NCBI RefSeq assembly: GCF_028621955.1
Contig: NZ_CP117516.1
Coordinates: forward strand, 2,750,001 to 2,814,000
Reading direction: 5' to 3'
Source: Erythrobacter sp. BLCC-B19
Lineage (GTDB): Bacteria; Pseudomonadota; Alphaproteobacteria; Sphingomonadales; Sphingomonadaceae
DNA: 64,000 nucleotides
In this document: positions 18,320 through 31,076 of the stretch, piece by piece
How the letters are laid out: each line of letters begins with the position of its first letter
Numbering within the stretch: position 1 is the stretch's first letter
Notes under the pieces: model-generated
The model's input: the letters and a program-made list of their open reading frames with translations, nothing else
Database searches by the model: none
What the model was told of the DNA's origin: nothing
Translations under genes and position numbers: made by a program

Positions 18320-19576
18320 ATGCCAATGCGGTTGAACCCAAGGCACGCGCGGGCGGTGGCGCTCGCCGCTGCTTTCTCGGCAGCACCGGCCCTGTGCGCC
18401 GAGGAGCCTCAACCCGCCGCCGAAATCCCGGCACCCGAAGCCCCGGCGTCCGGCGGCCATCCGGCGATCACATTGTCGGGCGAATACATCCTCGATGCCG
18501 TCGCCGTCGCGCGCGGCACCGCCACCGGGGTGCGCTATGTCGACCTTGCCACGCTCACCGCCGCGATCGATCTCGATGCTGCCGCGGGCTGGCGCGGCGG
18601 GACGCTGGTGGCAGAGGTGATTGCGGGCACCGGGCAGCGGCCCAACGACCTTGCCGGAACGCTCCAGGGCATCAACAACAGCGAAGTCCCGCAGGGCCGG
18701 GCCAAGCTCTACCAGTTCTACCTCGAACAGCAGCTTGGCGCCGCGCCGGTGACGCTGCGCGCCGGGTTCATCGACCTCAATGCCGAATTCTACAGCAACG
18801 AGGCCGCCGGATTGCTGATCGCACCTGCTTTCGGGATCGGGTCGGAACTCGCCGCGACCGGCCCCAATGGCCCGGCGATCTTCCCGTCGACCGCGCTCAC
18901 CGCATCGGTGCGCATTGCGCCCACGGACGAGACCTACGCCGCTCTGGCGGTGGTCAATGCCGAGGCGGGCGTGCTGGGCGATGTCGGCGGAATGGCGCCG
19001 CTGCTGGATCAGGGTGCGCTCCTGATCGGCGAGGGGGGGTGGGCTACGCCAGCGGGCAAGGTCGCGCTGGGGCTGTGGCGCTACACCGACCGGCAGGACG
19101 ACCTGCGCCTCACCGATGCGGCAGGCGATCCGCTGCGCCAGCGCGCGCAAGGCGCTTACGTGCTGCTCGAACGGCCGGTGGGCGGGCGGATCGGCCCCGA
19201 ACCCGATTCCCCGCGCAAGGCCGCGCTGTTCGTGCGCGCAGGGTTTTCCGATGGCAACACGACCCCCTATCGCGGCGGCTGGCAGGCCGGAATCCTCGTC
19301 AACCGCGTGCTGGCCGCAAGGCCCGACAGCCAGCTTTCGATCGGCGCTAACCAGGCCTATCTTTCGCGCAAGTTCCGGCTCAACGAGGCCGATGCCGGCA
19401 ACCCCCTGCGCCGCGCGGAAACCGGCATCGAGATCACCTATGCCGACGCGCTTGCCCCGTGGCTGACCGCGCAGGCCGACGCGCAATATGTACGCAATCC
19501 CGGCCATGCCCCGCAGGCGCGCGATGCCGTGATTTTCGGCCTGCGCTTAACTTTCGCCTTTTCGCACGAGTGGTGA
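18320..19576 (+). CDS. OprB-family carbohydrate porin
   Basis: A 418-residue outer membrane protein with a signal peptide (residues about 1-26, cleavage after 'ALCA'). It then has an Ala/Pro/Glu-rich linker and a body of alternating amphipathic strands, for example 'ITLSGEYILDAVAVARGT' and 'LYQFYLEQQLG'. The terminal '...LRLTFAFSHEW' ends in an aromatic residue, as outer membrane barrels do. OprB-type porins let sugars diffuse into the periplasm, but specificity here is unknown. It may be cotranscribed with the chemoreceptor 31 bases downstream. Confidence 0.82.
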   Translation: MPMRLNPRHARAVALAAAFSAAPALCAEEPQPAAEIPAPEAPASGGHPAITLSGEYILDAVAVARGTATGVRYVDLATLTAAIDLDAAAGWRGGTLVAEVIAGTGQRPNDLAGTLQGINNSEVPQGRAKLYQFYLEQQLGAAPVTLRAGFIDLNAEFYSNEAAGLLIAPAFGIGSELAATGPNGPAIFPSTALTASVRIAPTDETYAALAVVNAEAGVLGDVGGMAPLLDQGALLIGEGGWATPAGKVALGLWRYTDRQDDLRLTDAAGDPLRQRAQGAYVLLERPVGGRIGPEPDSPRKAALFVRAGFSDGNTTPYRGGWQAGILVNRVLAARPDSQLSIGANQAYLSRKFRLNEADAGNPLRRAETGIEITYADALAPWLTAQADAQYVRNPGHAPQARDAVIFGLRLTFAFSHEW

Positions 19577-19607
19577 GCGTCCCGCTTGCCCGGAGGACTT
19601 GTGACCC

Positions 19608-21374
19608 ATGACCATCAAGCGCCGCGCGATCCTGATCGGATCGATCTTCATCGCTCTCATCATGCTCCAGACCGGCGCTGCCGCCTGGAACGATTACCAG
19701 CGCGCGCGCACCGATGCCGAGGGCGAGGTGATCGTCTCGATGCTGCGCAACCACATGGTCGGCGACATGATGCACGATGCCGTGCGCGGTACGGTGTTCG
19801 CATCGCTTTATGGCGCGGCAAGCGAGAACCCGGCGGCGGTCAGGCAGGCGAGCGCCGACCTCGATGAATATGCCGCCAACTATCGCAAGATCATGGCCGA
19901 CAACCTGAAACTCGCCGCCGATCCGGACATCCGCACGTCGCTTGAGGCGACCAACCGCGATGTCGAGCTCTACCTTTCGACCGCGCGCAAGATGGTCGAT
20001 GCCGCCGCGCGCGGGCGGGGTGCGGCAGAAGCACAGTTTCCCGGATTCAACGCCAGTTTCGACCGGCTTGAGGCTTCGATGGAGAAAATCGGGCTTCAGT
20101 TCGAAGATGTGCTGGCCGCGCGCAATGCCGCCACACGGGCAAGCAGTCTGTGGTTGCTGGTGGTGCTGACGGTGGTGTCGTTTGCGGTGCTGGCCTGGAC
20201 GATGCGGGCGGTGCAGCGCACGGTGGTGCTGCGGCTCTATGCCCTGTCCGAAAGCTTCAAGACGATGACCGGGGGCGATTATGGCGTGCCGGTCGACGGG
20301 GTCGGGGTCGCTGACGAAATCGGAGAGATCGCCAGCGCCGCCGATGTCATGCGGCTGGCGGCGCTCGGGCGGCAGAACGCCGAGCGCGATCAGCAGGTGG
20401 TGGTCGCCGCGCTCGCCGGGGGCTTGCAGGATCTTGCCGCGCGCGACCTCACCCGCCGGATCGACACCCCCTGGGCGCCCGAATACGAAATGCTGCGCGA
20501 AAACTTCAACCGCACGGCTGCCGAGTTGGCGGCGGTGATGTCGCAGGTGGCCATCGCTGCCGAAGGCGTCTCGACCGGCGCGGACGAGATTCACAGCGCT
20601 TCGAGCGATCTGGCGCGGCGCAACGAATTGCAGGCGGCGCGGGTCGATCAGACCAGCAGCACGCTGGGCGAGGTTGCGGCCAATGTGCAATCGAGCGCGG
20701 CCAGCGCCAAGGAGGTGCAGCGCCTGATCGCCGAGGCGCGGCGCGAAGTCATCGAAGGCGATGCGATCGTGCGCGAGGCGGTGGACACGATGGCCTCGGT
20801 CGAACAGTCCTCGCAGGAGGTCGGCAACATCATCACCCTGATCGAGGGGATCGCCTTTCAGACCAATCTGCTCGCCCTGAACGCCGGGGTCGAGGCGGCG
20901 CGCGCGGGCGAGGCGGGCAAGGGCTTTGCCGTGGTCGCCAACGAGGTGCGCGCGCTCGCCCAGCGCTCGGCCGAGGCCGCCAACGAGATCACCGCGCTGA
21001 TCAAGGCGAGCGCCGATCAGGTCAGCCGCGGGGTCGCGCTGGTGGGCAAGACGGGCGATGCCTTTGGCTCGATCACCGCCAATGTCGGCACGATCGATAC
21101 CTATGTGCGCTCGATTGCAGAGGCCTCGCAGGGGCAGGCGGACAGTCTCCAGCAGGTGAGTGCAGCGGCGAGCGATATCGGCCGCACCACCCAGGCCAAC
21201 GCCGCGATGGTCGAGGAGGCGAGCGCGGCGGCGAGCAATCTTGCGCGGCAATCGAGCGATCTGCGCGCGCTGGTTGGCGCGTTCCGGATCGATGGTGCGG
21301 GCGGCAACGCAGGCGGCGACGCGCGTGATTGGGACGCCGGTGAGGCACGCATCCTGCGCTTGGGGATTGGCTAA
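19608..21374 (+). CDS. Methyl-accepting chemotaxis protein
   Basis: A 588-residue transmembrane chemoreceptor. TM1 is about residues 7-29 and TM2 about 178-198, enclosing a roughly 150-residue helical periplasmic sensor that lacks Cache or PAS signatures. A HAMP region and long coiled coil follow. The signalling hairpin tip is conserved ('[20 protein letters not shown]' near residue 425). No C-terminal CheR-docking pentapeptide is seen, and no other che gene is in the window. Position between the porin and recN suggests a recent insertion in the bamD-recN order. Its ligand is unknown; sensing of a porin-admitted solute is speculation. Confidence 0.93.
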   Translation: MTIKRRAILIGSIFIALIMLQTGAAAWNDYQRARTDAEGEVIVSMLRNHMVGDMMHDAVRGTVFASLYGAASENPAAVRQASADLDEYAANYRKIMADNLKLAADPDIRTSLEATNRDVELYLSTARKMVDAAARGRGAAEAQFPGFNASFDRLEASMEKIGLQFEDVLAARNAATRASSLWLLVVLTVVSFAVLAWTMRAVQRTVVLRLYALSESFKTMTGGDYGVPVDGVGVADEIGEIASAADVMRLAALGRQNAERDQQVVVAALAGGLQDLAARDLTRRIDTPWAPEYEMLRENFNRTAAELAAVMSQVAIAAEGVSTGADEIHSASSDLARRNELQAARVDQTSSTLGEVAANVQSSAASAKEVQRLIAEARREVIEGDAIVREAVDTMASVEQSSQEVGNIITLIEGIAFQTNLLALNAGVEAARAGEAGKGFAVVANEVRALAQRSAEAANEITALIKASADQVSRGVALVGKTGDAFGSITANVGTIDTYVRSIAEASQGQADSLQQVSAAASDIGRTTQANAAMVEEASAAASNLARQSSDLRALVGAFRIDGAGGNAGGDARDWDAGEARILRLGIG

Positions 21375-21420
21375 GGACACCGCGTGACGCGGGCGCGGGT
21401 GTGCGCTATCTGTTCCGCCG

Positions 21421-23088
21421 ATGCTGACCCGCCTCTCGATCCGCAATATCGTCCTTATCGAAGCGCTCGACCTCGATTTCGCGCGCGGGCTCGGTGTGCT
21501 GACGGGGGAGACGGGGGCGGGCAAGTCGATCCTGCTCGATGCGCTGGGGCTGATTCTGGGCGACCGGGCGGAGACCAGCCTGGTGCGCGCAGGCGAGGAC
21601 AAGGCGAGCGTTGCTGCCAGTTTCGAATTCGCGTCTCTGCCTCGGGCCATCGCGGCGGCGCTCGATGAGGCCGAGATCGCGCTCGAACCCGGTGAGCCGC
21701 TGCTGATCCGGCGGCAGGTCAAGGCCGATGGCGGCTCCAAGGCCTTCATCAACGATCAACCGGTGAGCGTTGCGCTGCTGCGCGAACTTGCCCCGGCGCT
21801 GGTGGAACTGCACGGCCAGCATGATGACCGCGGCCTCGTCAACCCGCGCGGGCACCGGGCCTTGCTCGATCGCTATGCGGGCACCGATGTCGCCGGGCTG
21901 GAGCGCGCCTATGCCGAATGGGCGCGCACCGAGGCGCAATTGGCCGAGGCGCGCGATGCGGTGGAGCAGGCGAAGGCCGATCAGGATTTGCTGATCGCGC
22001 ATCTTGCGGAACTCACCGCGCTCGATCCGGTGGCGGGCGAGGAAGCGCGGCTCGCCCTGACGCGGGCGGATATGCAGAAGGGCGAGAAGCTGTCGGGCGA
22101 TCTCGAAGCGTTGCGGCATCTATGGGACGGCTCGGATTCGCCGCTCGCCTCGCTCCGCGTGGCGGCGCGCAAGCTTGACCGAATCGCCGAACAGCACCCG
22201 CTTCTCACCGAGGCACTGGCGGCGCTTGACCGCGCAGTGATCGAAGCGAGCGAGGCGGAGGACAAGCTGCGCCTTGCGGCTGAGGCGCTGGTGCATGATC
22301 CGCACGAATTGGAGCGTGCCGAAACCCGGCTGTTCGAACTGCGCGCCGCCGCGCGCAAGCACCGCTGCGAGGTCGATGACCTGCCCGAATTGATGCGCAC
22401 CATGCGCGCGCGTCTGGACGCGATCGAGGGCGGGGAGGCGCAGCTCGATGCGCTGGAGGCGGCGGCAAAGGAAGCGCGCGCGTCCTATGTGACACTCGCC
22501 GAAGCGGCCCATGGCGCGCGCGTGGCGGGGGCGGGCCGGCTCGATGCGGCGGTGGCCGCCGAGCTGGCGCCGCTGAAGCTCGATGCGGCCAGGTTCCGCA
22601 CCAGCGTGTCGCTGCTCCCCGAAGAACGCTGGGGCGCGGGCGGGATGGACGCGGTGGAGTTCCTGATCTCCACCAACCCCGGCGCGGATTTCGCGCCGCT
22701 CAACAAGATTGCGAGCGGCGGGGAGCTCTCCCGCTTCATCCTCGCATTGAAGGTCGCGCTGGCCGAGCAGGGCGGGGCGGCGACGATCATCTTCGACGAA
22801 ATCGACCGCGGCGTGGGCGGGGCGGTGGCTTCTGCGATTGGCGAGCGGCTGGCACGGCTGGCGGCGAACGAGGGGCAATTGCTGGCAGTCACCCACTCGC
22901 CGCAGGTCGCCGCGCGTGGTCAGCAGCACTACTTCATCGCCAAGGCGAGCACCGGGACGGTGACGAAGACCAGCGTGGTGCTGCTCGACCATGCCGGACG
23001 GCAGGAGGAAATCGCCCGGATGCTCTCAGGCGCCGAGGTAACGCCGGAGGCCCGCGCGCAGGCGGACCGGTTGCTTGAGGGGGTGTGA
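21421..23088 (+). CDS. recN: DNA repair protein RecN
   Basis: A 555-residue SMC-like ATPase for double-strand break repair. Walker A is 'GETGAGKS' near residue 31, the ABC signature 'SGGELSRFILALK' is near residue 435 and Walker B 'IIFDEIDRGVGG' near residue 460. The intervening 250 residues are coiled coil. Length is normal. The stop overlaps the next start by one base (TGATG at 23086-23090), so the following lipoprotein hydrolase is translationally coupled. No SOS box was recognised in the 46 bases upstream. Confidence 0.96.
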   Translation: MLTRLSIRNIVLIEALDLDFARGLGVLTGETGAGKSILLDALGLILGDRAETSLVRAGEDKASVAASFEFASLPRAIAAALDEAEIALEPGEPLLIRRQVKADGGSKAFINDQPVSVALLRELAPALVELHGQHDDRGLVNPRGHRALLDRYAGTDVAGLERAYAEWARTEAQLAEARDAVEQAKADQDLLIAHLAELTALDPVAGEEARLALTRADMQKGEKLSGDLEALRHLWDGSDSPLASLRVAARKLDRIAEQHPLLTEALAALDRAVIEASEAEDKLRLAAEALVHDPHELERAETRLFELRAAARKHRCEVDDLPELMRTMRARLDAIEGGEAQLDALEAAAKEARASYVTLAEAAHGARVAGAGRLDAAVAAELAPLKLDAARFRTSVSLLPEERWGAGGMDAVEFLISTNPGADFAPLNKIASGGELSRFILALKVALAEQGGAATIIFDEIDRGVGGAVASAIGERLARLAANEGQLLAVTHSPQVAARGQQHYFIAKASTGTVTKTSVVLLDHAGRQEEIARMLSGAEVTPEARAQADRLLEGV

Positions 23089-23984
23089 TGCGCCTTCTGC
23101 CGCTGTTCCTGCTCGCCGCCTGCACCCCGGCCATCTCCGCAACCGAGGAGGCTCCGCCGCCCGTGCAGCCCAATAATGCGACCTATGGCACCGACGCCAA
23201 TCTCACCGCCTCCAAGCCGGACGCGATCCTGCGCTATGCCGACCACGCCCGAGGCTTTGCCGAATTGCGGCTGCCCCCAGGAGACGGCCCGTTTCCGCTG
23301 GCGGTGATCTATCATGGCGGATGCTGGAAGACCGGTATCGCCTCGCAGGCCTACATGGCCCCGCTCGCCACGCGGTGGCAGGAGCAGGGCATCGCCACGC
23401 TCAATGTCGATTACCGCGAGGTGGGCGATGGCGGCGGGTGGCCGGGGTCGTTCGAGGACTGGGCGGCATCGGCCAGGCTGATCGACGAGATCGCAGCAAA
23501 GTATCCCATCGACCGCGCGCGCGTCACGCTGGTGGGCCATTCGGCAGGCGGTCTGCCCGCCGTGTGGCTGGCGAGCGCGAGCGGCGAGGGCGGGCCGGTC
23601 GGCACCCGCGCTCCCACCAGGGCGCGCGCCGCCATCGTGCTTGACGGGCCGGGCGATGTCGGGCCGGAGCAGCCTGCCTTCGACGCGCTGTGCCAGTTTG
23701 CGGCCGTCGCGCCGTTCATGGGCGATGCGCCCGCTGCCGCGCCGCAGCGCTACGGCGCAATTTCGCCCGCCGCCCATGCGCCGCAGCTCGCCGCCTTGCT
23801 GTTCGTGCAGGCGAAGCTCCCCGCCCCCTCCGCCGCCACGCAAGGCGCGCTGGCTGCGCGCGGGGCAGAGGTAACGGTGCGCGAGAACGCAGGCGCAAGC
23901 CACTTCGCCATCATCACCCCCGGCCATCCGATCTACACCGCCAACGAGGCGGCGATGCTGGCGGTGCTCAAGGGCACGGACTGA
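23088..23984 (+). CDS. Lipoprotein alpha/beta hydrolase 1
   Basis: A 298-residue alpha/beta hydrolase exported as a lipoprotein: a very short signal peptide ending in 'LLAAC' (Cys12). 'YHGGCWKTG' is the oxyanion region near residue 75, 'GHSAGG' near residue 149 carries the nucleophile serine, and 'ASHFAI' near residue 269 the histidine. This matches dienelactone-hydrolase or acetyl-esterase-like families; the substrate is unknown. I prefer ATG 23088, overlapping the recN stop, over GTG 23085. It is a diverged duplicate of the next gene. Confidence 0.82.
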   Translation: MRLLPLFLLAACTPAISATEEAPPPVQPNNATYGTDANLTASKPDAILRYADHARGFAELRLPPGDGPFPLAVIYHGGCWKTGIASQAYMAPLATRWQEQGIATLNVDYREVGDGGGWPGSFEDWAASARLIDEIAAKYPIDRARVTLVGHSAGGLPAVWLASASGEGGPVGTRAPTRARAAIVLDGPGDVGPEQPAFDALCQFAAVAPFMGDAPAAAPQRYGAISPAAHAPQLAALLFVQAKLPAPSAATQGALAARGAEVTVRENAGASHFAIITPGHPIYTANEAAMLAVLKGTD

Positions 23985-24042
23985 TCAGGTTGCCCGGCAT
24001 CGGGATGGCAGGTTATGGTGCCACCGCTCAAGGGGAGGGACG

Positions 24043-27091
<3,049 letters not shown>

Positions 27092-27173
27092 CGGGCGCAC
27101 GACAAACCGGCTGACGGCGCCGCGTGCCTGTGGCATGACACGGCCTTCTTGGCTGGGGGGCCGAGCAAGACCC

Positions 27174-27911
27174 ATGCGTATCGCCATCATCACGCCCTAT
27201 TGGCAGGAGCCGCGCGCCGTGATCGAACGCTGCATCGCCAGCGTCGCGGGGCAGACCATCGCGTGCGATCATCTTCTCGTGGCGGATGGTGCACCGCATG
27301 ACTGGCTCGACACAGCGCCCGTGCGGCACTTGCGGCTCGACCGCAATCACGGCGACTATGGCAATGTCGCGCGCGGGATCGGAGCCTTGCTTGCGGCGGG
27401 CGAGGGCTATGATGCGATCGGCTTTCTCGATGCCGATAACCGGATCGATCCCGACCATGCGGCGCTGTGCCTGGCGGCGGTGGGGACGCAGGGCGCTGGC
27501 GCCGATGTCGATGTCGTGATCGCCCGGCGCCGCTTCGAACTGCCCGATGGCACCGGCGTGGCGCTCGCCGATGATCCTGACCTGATCGACACCAACTGCC
27601 TGTTTCTGCTGCCCGGCGCCTATCCGGTGATTGCGCGTTGGGCGCTGGTTCCCGCACCCTTGGCCACAATCGGCGACCGGGTGTTCCACGCGGCGCTGGT
27701 CTCGGCCGGTTGCCGCATGGCCCACACTGCCCGCCAGAGTGTGACCTATGTCAGCCAGTGGGTGGCGCATTATGCCGCGAGCGGGGGAGCGGTGCCCGAT
27801 GATGCCCGTGCCATTGATCTGGATGCCATCGCCCTATGGGTCGCCGCGCTTTCTCCTGAAGAGCGCCGCGCGCTCGAAAGGCGCGTTGGCGCGCGGATCG
27901 CGCTGGCATAG
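27174..27911 (+). CDS. Glycosyltransferase family 2-like protein
   Basis: A 245-residue soluble protein with a GT-A nucleotide-sugar-binding fold. The N-terminus 'IAIITPYWQEPRAVIERCIASVAGQT' is followed by the metal-binding 'FLDADNRIDPDH' DXD-type motif near residue 82. It lacks the long C-terminal acceptor domain and membrane segments of many family 2 enzymes. The acceptor is unknown. ATG 27174 gives the canonical N-terminus; a longer start at 27135 adds 13 unrelated residues. No polysaccharide cluster is nearby. Confidence 0.72.
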   Translation: MRIAIITPYWQEPRAVIERCIASVAGQTIACDHLLVADGAPHDWLDTAPVRHLRLDRNHGDYGNVARGIGALLAAGEGYDAIGFLDADNRIDPDHAALCLAAVGTQGAGADVDVVIARRRFELPDGTGVALADDPDLIDTNCLFLLPGAYPVIARWALVPAPLATIGDRVFHAALVSAGCRMAHTARQSVTYVSQWVAHYAASGGAVPDDARAIDLDAIALWVAALSPEERRALERRVGARIALA

Positions 27912-27962
27912 TCCGATGCGGGGCGGCTATGTTGCGCGCGGAATGATCTGAGGGAATGGCGC

Positions 27963-28454
27963 GTGATCCTTGAAGAACTCCATCCGCAAGCCCTTCGCAT
28001 CGGCGCCTTGCTGCGTGCGCGCGGCGAGAAGGTGGCGGTGGCTGACGGGGCGACGGGCGGGTTGATTGCCGGCAGCCTGCTGACCGTGCCGGGCGCGCTC
28101 GACTTTTTCGTGGGCGGCGGGGTGGTCTATTCCTTCCGCGCGCGCGACGTGCTGTTTGCGCTCCCGCGGGAGGCCTACAAGGGGATGCGCGGCGCCTCGG
28201 CGGACTACGCGCTGCTGCAAGCCCGAGCGATACGGGACAATTTCGGCGCGCAATGGGGGTTGGCCGAGAGCGGATCTGTGGGCGGTTCCAGCCACCCTTC
28301 CGGCGCGCCTGCGGGCACCAGCGTTGCCGCGCTGGCAGGGCCGGGGGGCGAGCACACCCGGCTTCTGGAAACCGCCTCGGACGACCGGATCGCCAACATG
28401 GCCGCCTTCACCCGCAACGCGCTGGCCCTGCTGGAAGACGCCCTCGCACAATAA
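27963..28454 (+). CDS. CinA/PncC-family protein with altered catalytic residues
   Basis: A 163-residue relative of the CinA C-terminal domain, normally nicotinamide-nucleotide amidohydrolase. The canonical 'AESCTGG' is 'ADGATGG' here (near residue 28), so the usual serine is missing. The later 'YSNEAK' lysine position reads 'YSFRAR'. The 'GIAGP' loop is 'GSVGGSS'. The fold is probably kept ('GSLLTVPGALDFFVGGGVVYS') but the known activity is doubtful. The start is GTG 27963 with GAGGG upstream. It is on the same strand as the preceding glycosyltransferase-like gene. Confidence 0.72.
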   Translation: MILEELHPQALRIGALLRARGEKVAVADGATGGLIAGSLLTVPGALDFFVGGGVVYSFRARDVLFALPREAYKGMRGASADYALLQARAIRDNFGAQWGLAESGSVGGSSHPSGAPAGTSVAALAGPGGEHTRLLETASDDRIANMAAFTRNALALLEDALAQ

Positions 28455-28544
28455 ATTTCGCGTCCCCTGTCGAATCCCGCTTGGCAAGCCCGTCTGCGTA
28501 TCAGAGCCTCGCCATGTCGGCGGGGCCGAGGAAGGAGACGACCC

Positions 28545-28898
28545 ATGCAATTCATGCTGATGATCAACGAGGACGAGAGCGTCTACGCCGGCCCCGAGGG
28601 TGCCGCGCTGATGGAAGCGACGCTGGCCGGGCACATGAAGCTGGCCGAGGATCTGGCAGCGGCCAATATCTGGTTCTCGGGCGAGCGCTTGAAGCCTGCC
28701 GCCACTGCGACCACGATCCGCTGGGCCGATGGGGCCGAAACCCTGCATGACGGCCCCTTTGCCGAGACTCACGAGGAATTGGGCGGGTTCTACATCATCG
28801 ATGTCGCCAGTCTCGACGAGGCGCTTGCCTGGGCGCGGCGCATTCCGGTTCCCAAGGGCGGGATCGAGGTGCGCCCGGTCTGGCCGATGGAGGGGTGA
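28545..28898 (+). CDS. DGPF/YCII-domain protein
   Basis: A 117-residue protein of the YCII-related family with the 'DGPF' motif near residue 67 ('LHDGPFAETHEELGGFYII'). The domain is a ferredoxin-like dimer of unknown catalysis. Its stop overlaps the GTG start of the ECF sigma gene (28895-28898). DGPF genes next to ECF42 sigma genes are a known pairing, with DGPF proteins proposed as targets or partners of the sigma factor. ATG 28545 is preceded by GGAAGGAGACGACCC. Confidence 0.88.
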   Translation: MQFMLMINEDESVYAGPEGAALMEATLAGHMKLAEDLAAANIWFSGERLKPAATATTIRWADGAETLHDGPFAETHEELGGFYIIDVASLDEALAWARRIPVPKGGIEVRPVWPMEG

Positions 28899-30130
28899 AA
28901 GACCCCGCAGCCTTTGCCGCGCGCGAGCTGGCGCTGGCGATCATGGCGGCGCGGCCCCGGGTGGTGGCCGCGCTTGCCGCGCACTTGCGCGATCTCGATG
29001 CGGCAGAGGATGCCTTCAGCGCCGCTGCCGCGCGTGCGCTGGCCCTGCCCGAGCCCCCGCGCGATGTGCCCGCGTGGCTGTTCGTCGCCGCCAAGCGTCA
29101 GGCGCTCGACGGGTTGCGCCGCGCCGATGCCGCAGCGCGCACAGCCGAGGCGCTTGCACAGGTGTCCGATATGGCCGAGATTCTGCACCTTCCCGAACCG
29201 ATCCCGGACGAGCGGCTGCGGCTCTTGTTCATCTGCTGCCACCCCGCCATCGCCGCCGAGGCGCGCGCGGCGCTCGCCCTGAAGGTGATCTGCGGCTTGC
29301 CGGTGGCACAGATTGCCCGGCTGTTCGTGGTGAGCGAGCCGACCATGTTCCAGCGCATCACCCGCGCCAAGACCAAGGTGCGCGAGGCGGGGATCGCCTT
29401 CGAACTCCCGCCGCGCAAGGCGTGGCCCGAGCGGTTGGGCGCGGTGCTGCTGGCCTTGGAACTCGCCTTTACCGCCGCTTATGCCGATGCCGGCGGCGAG
29501 CTGTCGGCGGATCTGGGCGAGGATCTCGGCGCGGAGGTTGAGCACCTTGCGCTGCTGGTCGCCGAATTGCTGCCGCAGGAGCCCGAGGCGCTGGGGCTCG
29601 CCGCACTGGTGCTGCTCGCCCGCTCGCGCAAGGGGGCGCGGCTGGACGGGGAGGGCGCGATGGTGCCGCTCTCGCAGCAGGATGTGACCCGCTGGAGCTA
29701 TTCGCGGATCGAATATGCGCAAGGCTTGATGGAGCGTGCGCAGCGGATCGGACGTTCTGGGCCCTATCAGGTGATGGCGGCGATCCAGCTGACGCACACC
29801 CGCCGCGCTTTCGACGGGGTGGTCGATTGGTCGGCGGTGTTGCGGCTGTATGATGTGCTGCTGGTGCTGCGCCCTTCGCCGATGGTGGCGCTCTCTCGCG
29901 CGCTGGCGCTGGCGCAGATTCATGGGGCCGAGGCCGGGCTGGCGGCCCTCGATGCGCTGCCGGCCGACCGGCTCGCGCTGGCCCGGCCGTGGCACGTCGC
30001 ACGCGCCGATCTGCTGGCGAAGGCAGGCCGCCCCGAGGAGGCCGCCGCCGCGCTCGATGCGGCGCTCGCCCTCGGCCCGCCGCGCGCTGAACGCCTGTGG
30101 CTGGAGCAGCGCCGCGCGAGGCTAGGCTAG
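28895..30130 (+). CDS. ECF42-type RNA polymerase sigma factor with C-terminal extension
   Basis: A 411-residue sigma factor. Regions sigma2 and sigma4 occupy about residues 1-175; sigma4 has 'ALALKVICGLPVAQIARLFVVSEPTMFQRITRAK' as the HTH area. A long C-terminal extension of about 230 residues has TPR-like helices ('VALSRALALAQIHGAEAGLAALDAL'). This architecture matches the ECF42 group, regulated by its own C-terminal extension rather than a membrane anti-sigma factor; none is encoded here. The start GTG 28895 is in a GTGA overlap with the DGPF gene. Confidence 0.88.
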   Translation: MKDPAAFAARELALAIMAARPRVVAALAAHLRDLDAAEDAFSAAAARALALPEPPRDVPAWLFVAAKRQALDGLRRADAAARTAEALAQVSDMAEILHLPEPIPDERLRLLFICCHPAIAAEARAALALKVICGLPVAQIARLFVVSEPTMFQRITRAKTKVREAGIAFELPPRKAWPERLGAVLLALELAFTAAYADAGGELSADLGEDLGAEVEHLALLVAELLPQEPEALGLAALVLLARSRKGARLDGEGAMVPLSQQDVTRWSYSRIEYAQGLMERAQRIGRSGPYQVMAAIQLTHTRRAFDGVVDWSAVLRLYDVLLVLRPSPMVALSRALALAQIHGAEAGLAALDALPADRLALARPWHVARADLLAKAGRPEEAAAALDAALALGPPRAERLWLEQRRARLG

Positions 30131-30132
30131 GC

Positions 30133-30969
30133 CTATTCGGCAGGCTCGGCCACAGGCTGCGCGCCGCGCTGGCGGGTCGTCACCTCACGGAACGCCTCAC
30201 GGTAGCGCGGGTGCTCAGTGCCCATCCAGCGATCCCACCAGGTGAAATAGAAGCCGAAATTGTGGCCCGAGGAATGGTGCAGGTCGTGGTGCGTGGTGGT
30301 CGCGATCCAGTCGGTCCACGGATTGTCGACCCAGCCTGCGGGGAACAGCTCGCTGCCCGCGTGCGCCATCACGTTGCGGATCATCTGGTGCCAGATGAAG
30401 ATCAGGATCGCATAGCCGGCATAGGCAATGCCCAGCTGGCTGGTGACAAACAGGAACACCGGCACGAAGGCGACCTCGATCACCGCCTCGGTCATGGTGA
30501 AGCTATAGGCGGTCCACGGCGTGGGCGTGCGCGACTTGTGGTGGTGGAGGTGGGTGGCGCGGAACAGCCGCTTGGAGTGCATCGCCCGGTGCGCCCAGTA
30601 AAACCATGCGTCATGCGCCAGCACCATCAGCACGACCTGCCAGGCGATGGTCCACGCCGTCGCATTCTGGAGCTTGAGCAGGATCACCCCCGTCTCGCGC
30701 CCCACAAGAATCGCAAGGGTGACGACCGCATAGACCACCACCGTCCGCATCGATGACAGGATCTCGCGCTGGTAATCGGCGCGGTTCGCGCGCCGGCCCA
30801 CCTGAATACGGCGGATTTCGGCAAAGCCCCGGAAGACCAGCAGCAACACCGTCAACACCCCCGCCGCGATCAGGTAGCGGCTGAGATCGAAATAGATGCC
30901 GAACATGAAATGATCCGCCACCCGGTTGGTGGCATATTCGAGCGTGGCGGGATCGGCGGGAATGGTCAT
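30133..30969 (-). CDS. Sterol desaturase/fatty acid hydroxylase family membrane protein
   Basis: A 278-residue integral membrane di-iron oxygenase. The histidine boxes are 'HDAWFYWAHRAMH' near residue 118, 'HLHHH' near residue 140 and 'THHDLHHSSGHNFGFYF' near residue 228. Hydrophobic helices lie at about 30-48, 78-96, 105-125 and 160-190. It hydroxylates or desaturates a lipid; carotenoid 2-hydroxylase (CrtG) belongs to the same superfamily, so carotenoids are a possible substrate. It is convergent with the sigma factor gene, with only two bases between stop codons. No pathway partner is adjacent. Confidence 0.85.
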   Translation of the reverse strand: MTIPADPATLEYATNRVADHFMFGIYFDLSRYLIAAGVLTVLLLVFRGFAEIRRIQVGRRANRADYQREILSSMRTVVVYAVVTLAILVGRETGVILLKLQNATAWTIAWQVVLMVLAHDAWFYWAHRAMHSKRLFRATHLHHHKSRTPTPWTAYSFTMTEAVIEVAFVPVFLFVTSQLGIAYAGYAILIFIWHQMIRNVMAHAGSELFPAGWVDNPWTDWIATTTHHDLHHSSGHNFGFYFTWWDRWMGTEHPRYREAFREVTTRQRGAQPVAEPAE

Positions 30970-31038
30970 GTGCGAAAAGCCCTTGTCAGCGAAGGACTAT
31001 GCCATGCCAGCCGCCTTGGGCCTAGGCTCGTCGCGTAT

Positions 31039-31060
31039 GAAAAAGACCGAAGGATTTCGG
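31039..31060 (-). terminator. Weak intrinsic terminator after the AraC-type gene
   Basis: On the minus strand a 5-bp stem CCGAA/TTCGG with ATCC loop is followed by TCTTTTTC, beginning 17 bases after the stop of the AraC-family gene. The stem is short, so termination may be partial. Confidence 0.45.
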
Positions 31061-31076
31061 AAAGCGTCGCGCTTTT

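Noticed and set aside
19434..21752. 772-codon minus-strand frame across chemoreceptor and recN
   Set aside because: Antisense shadow; composition is Arg/His-rich and no start context.
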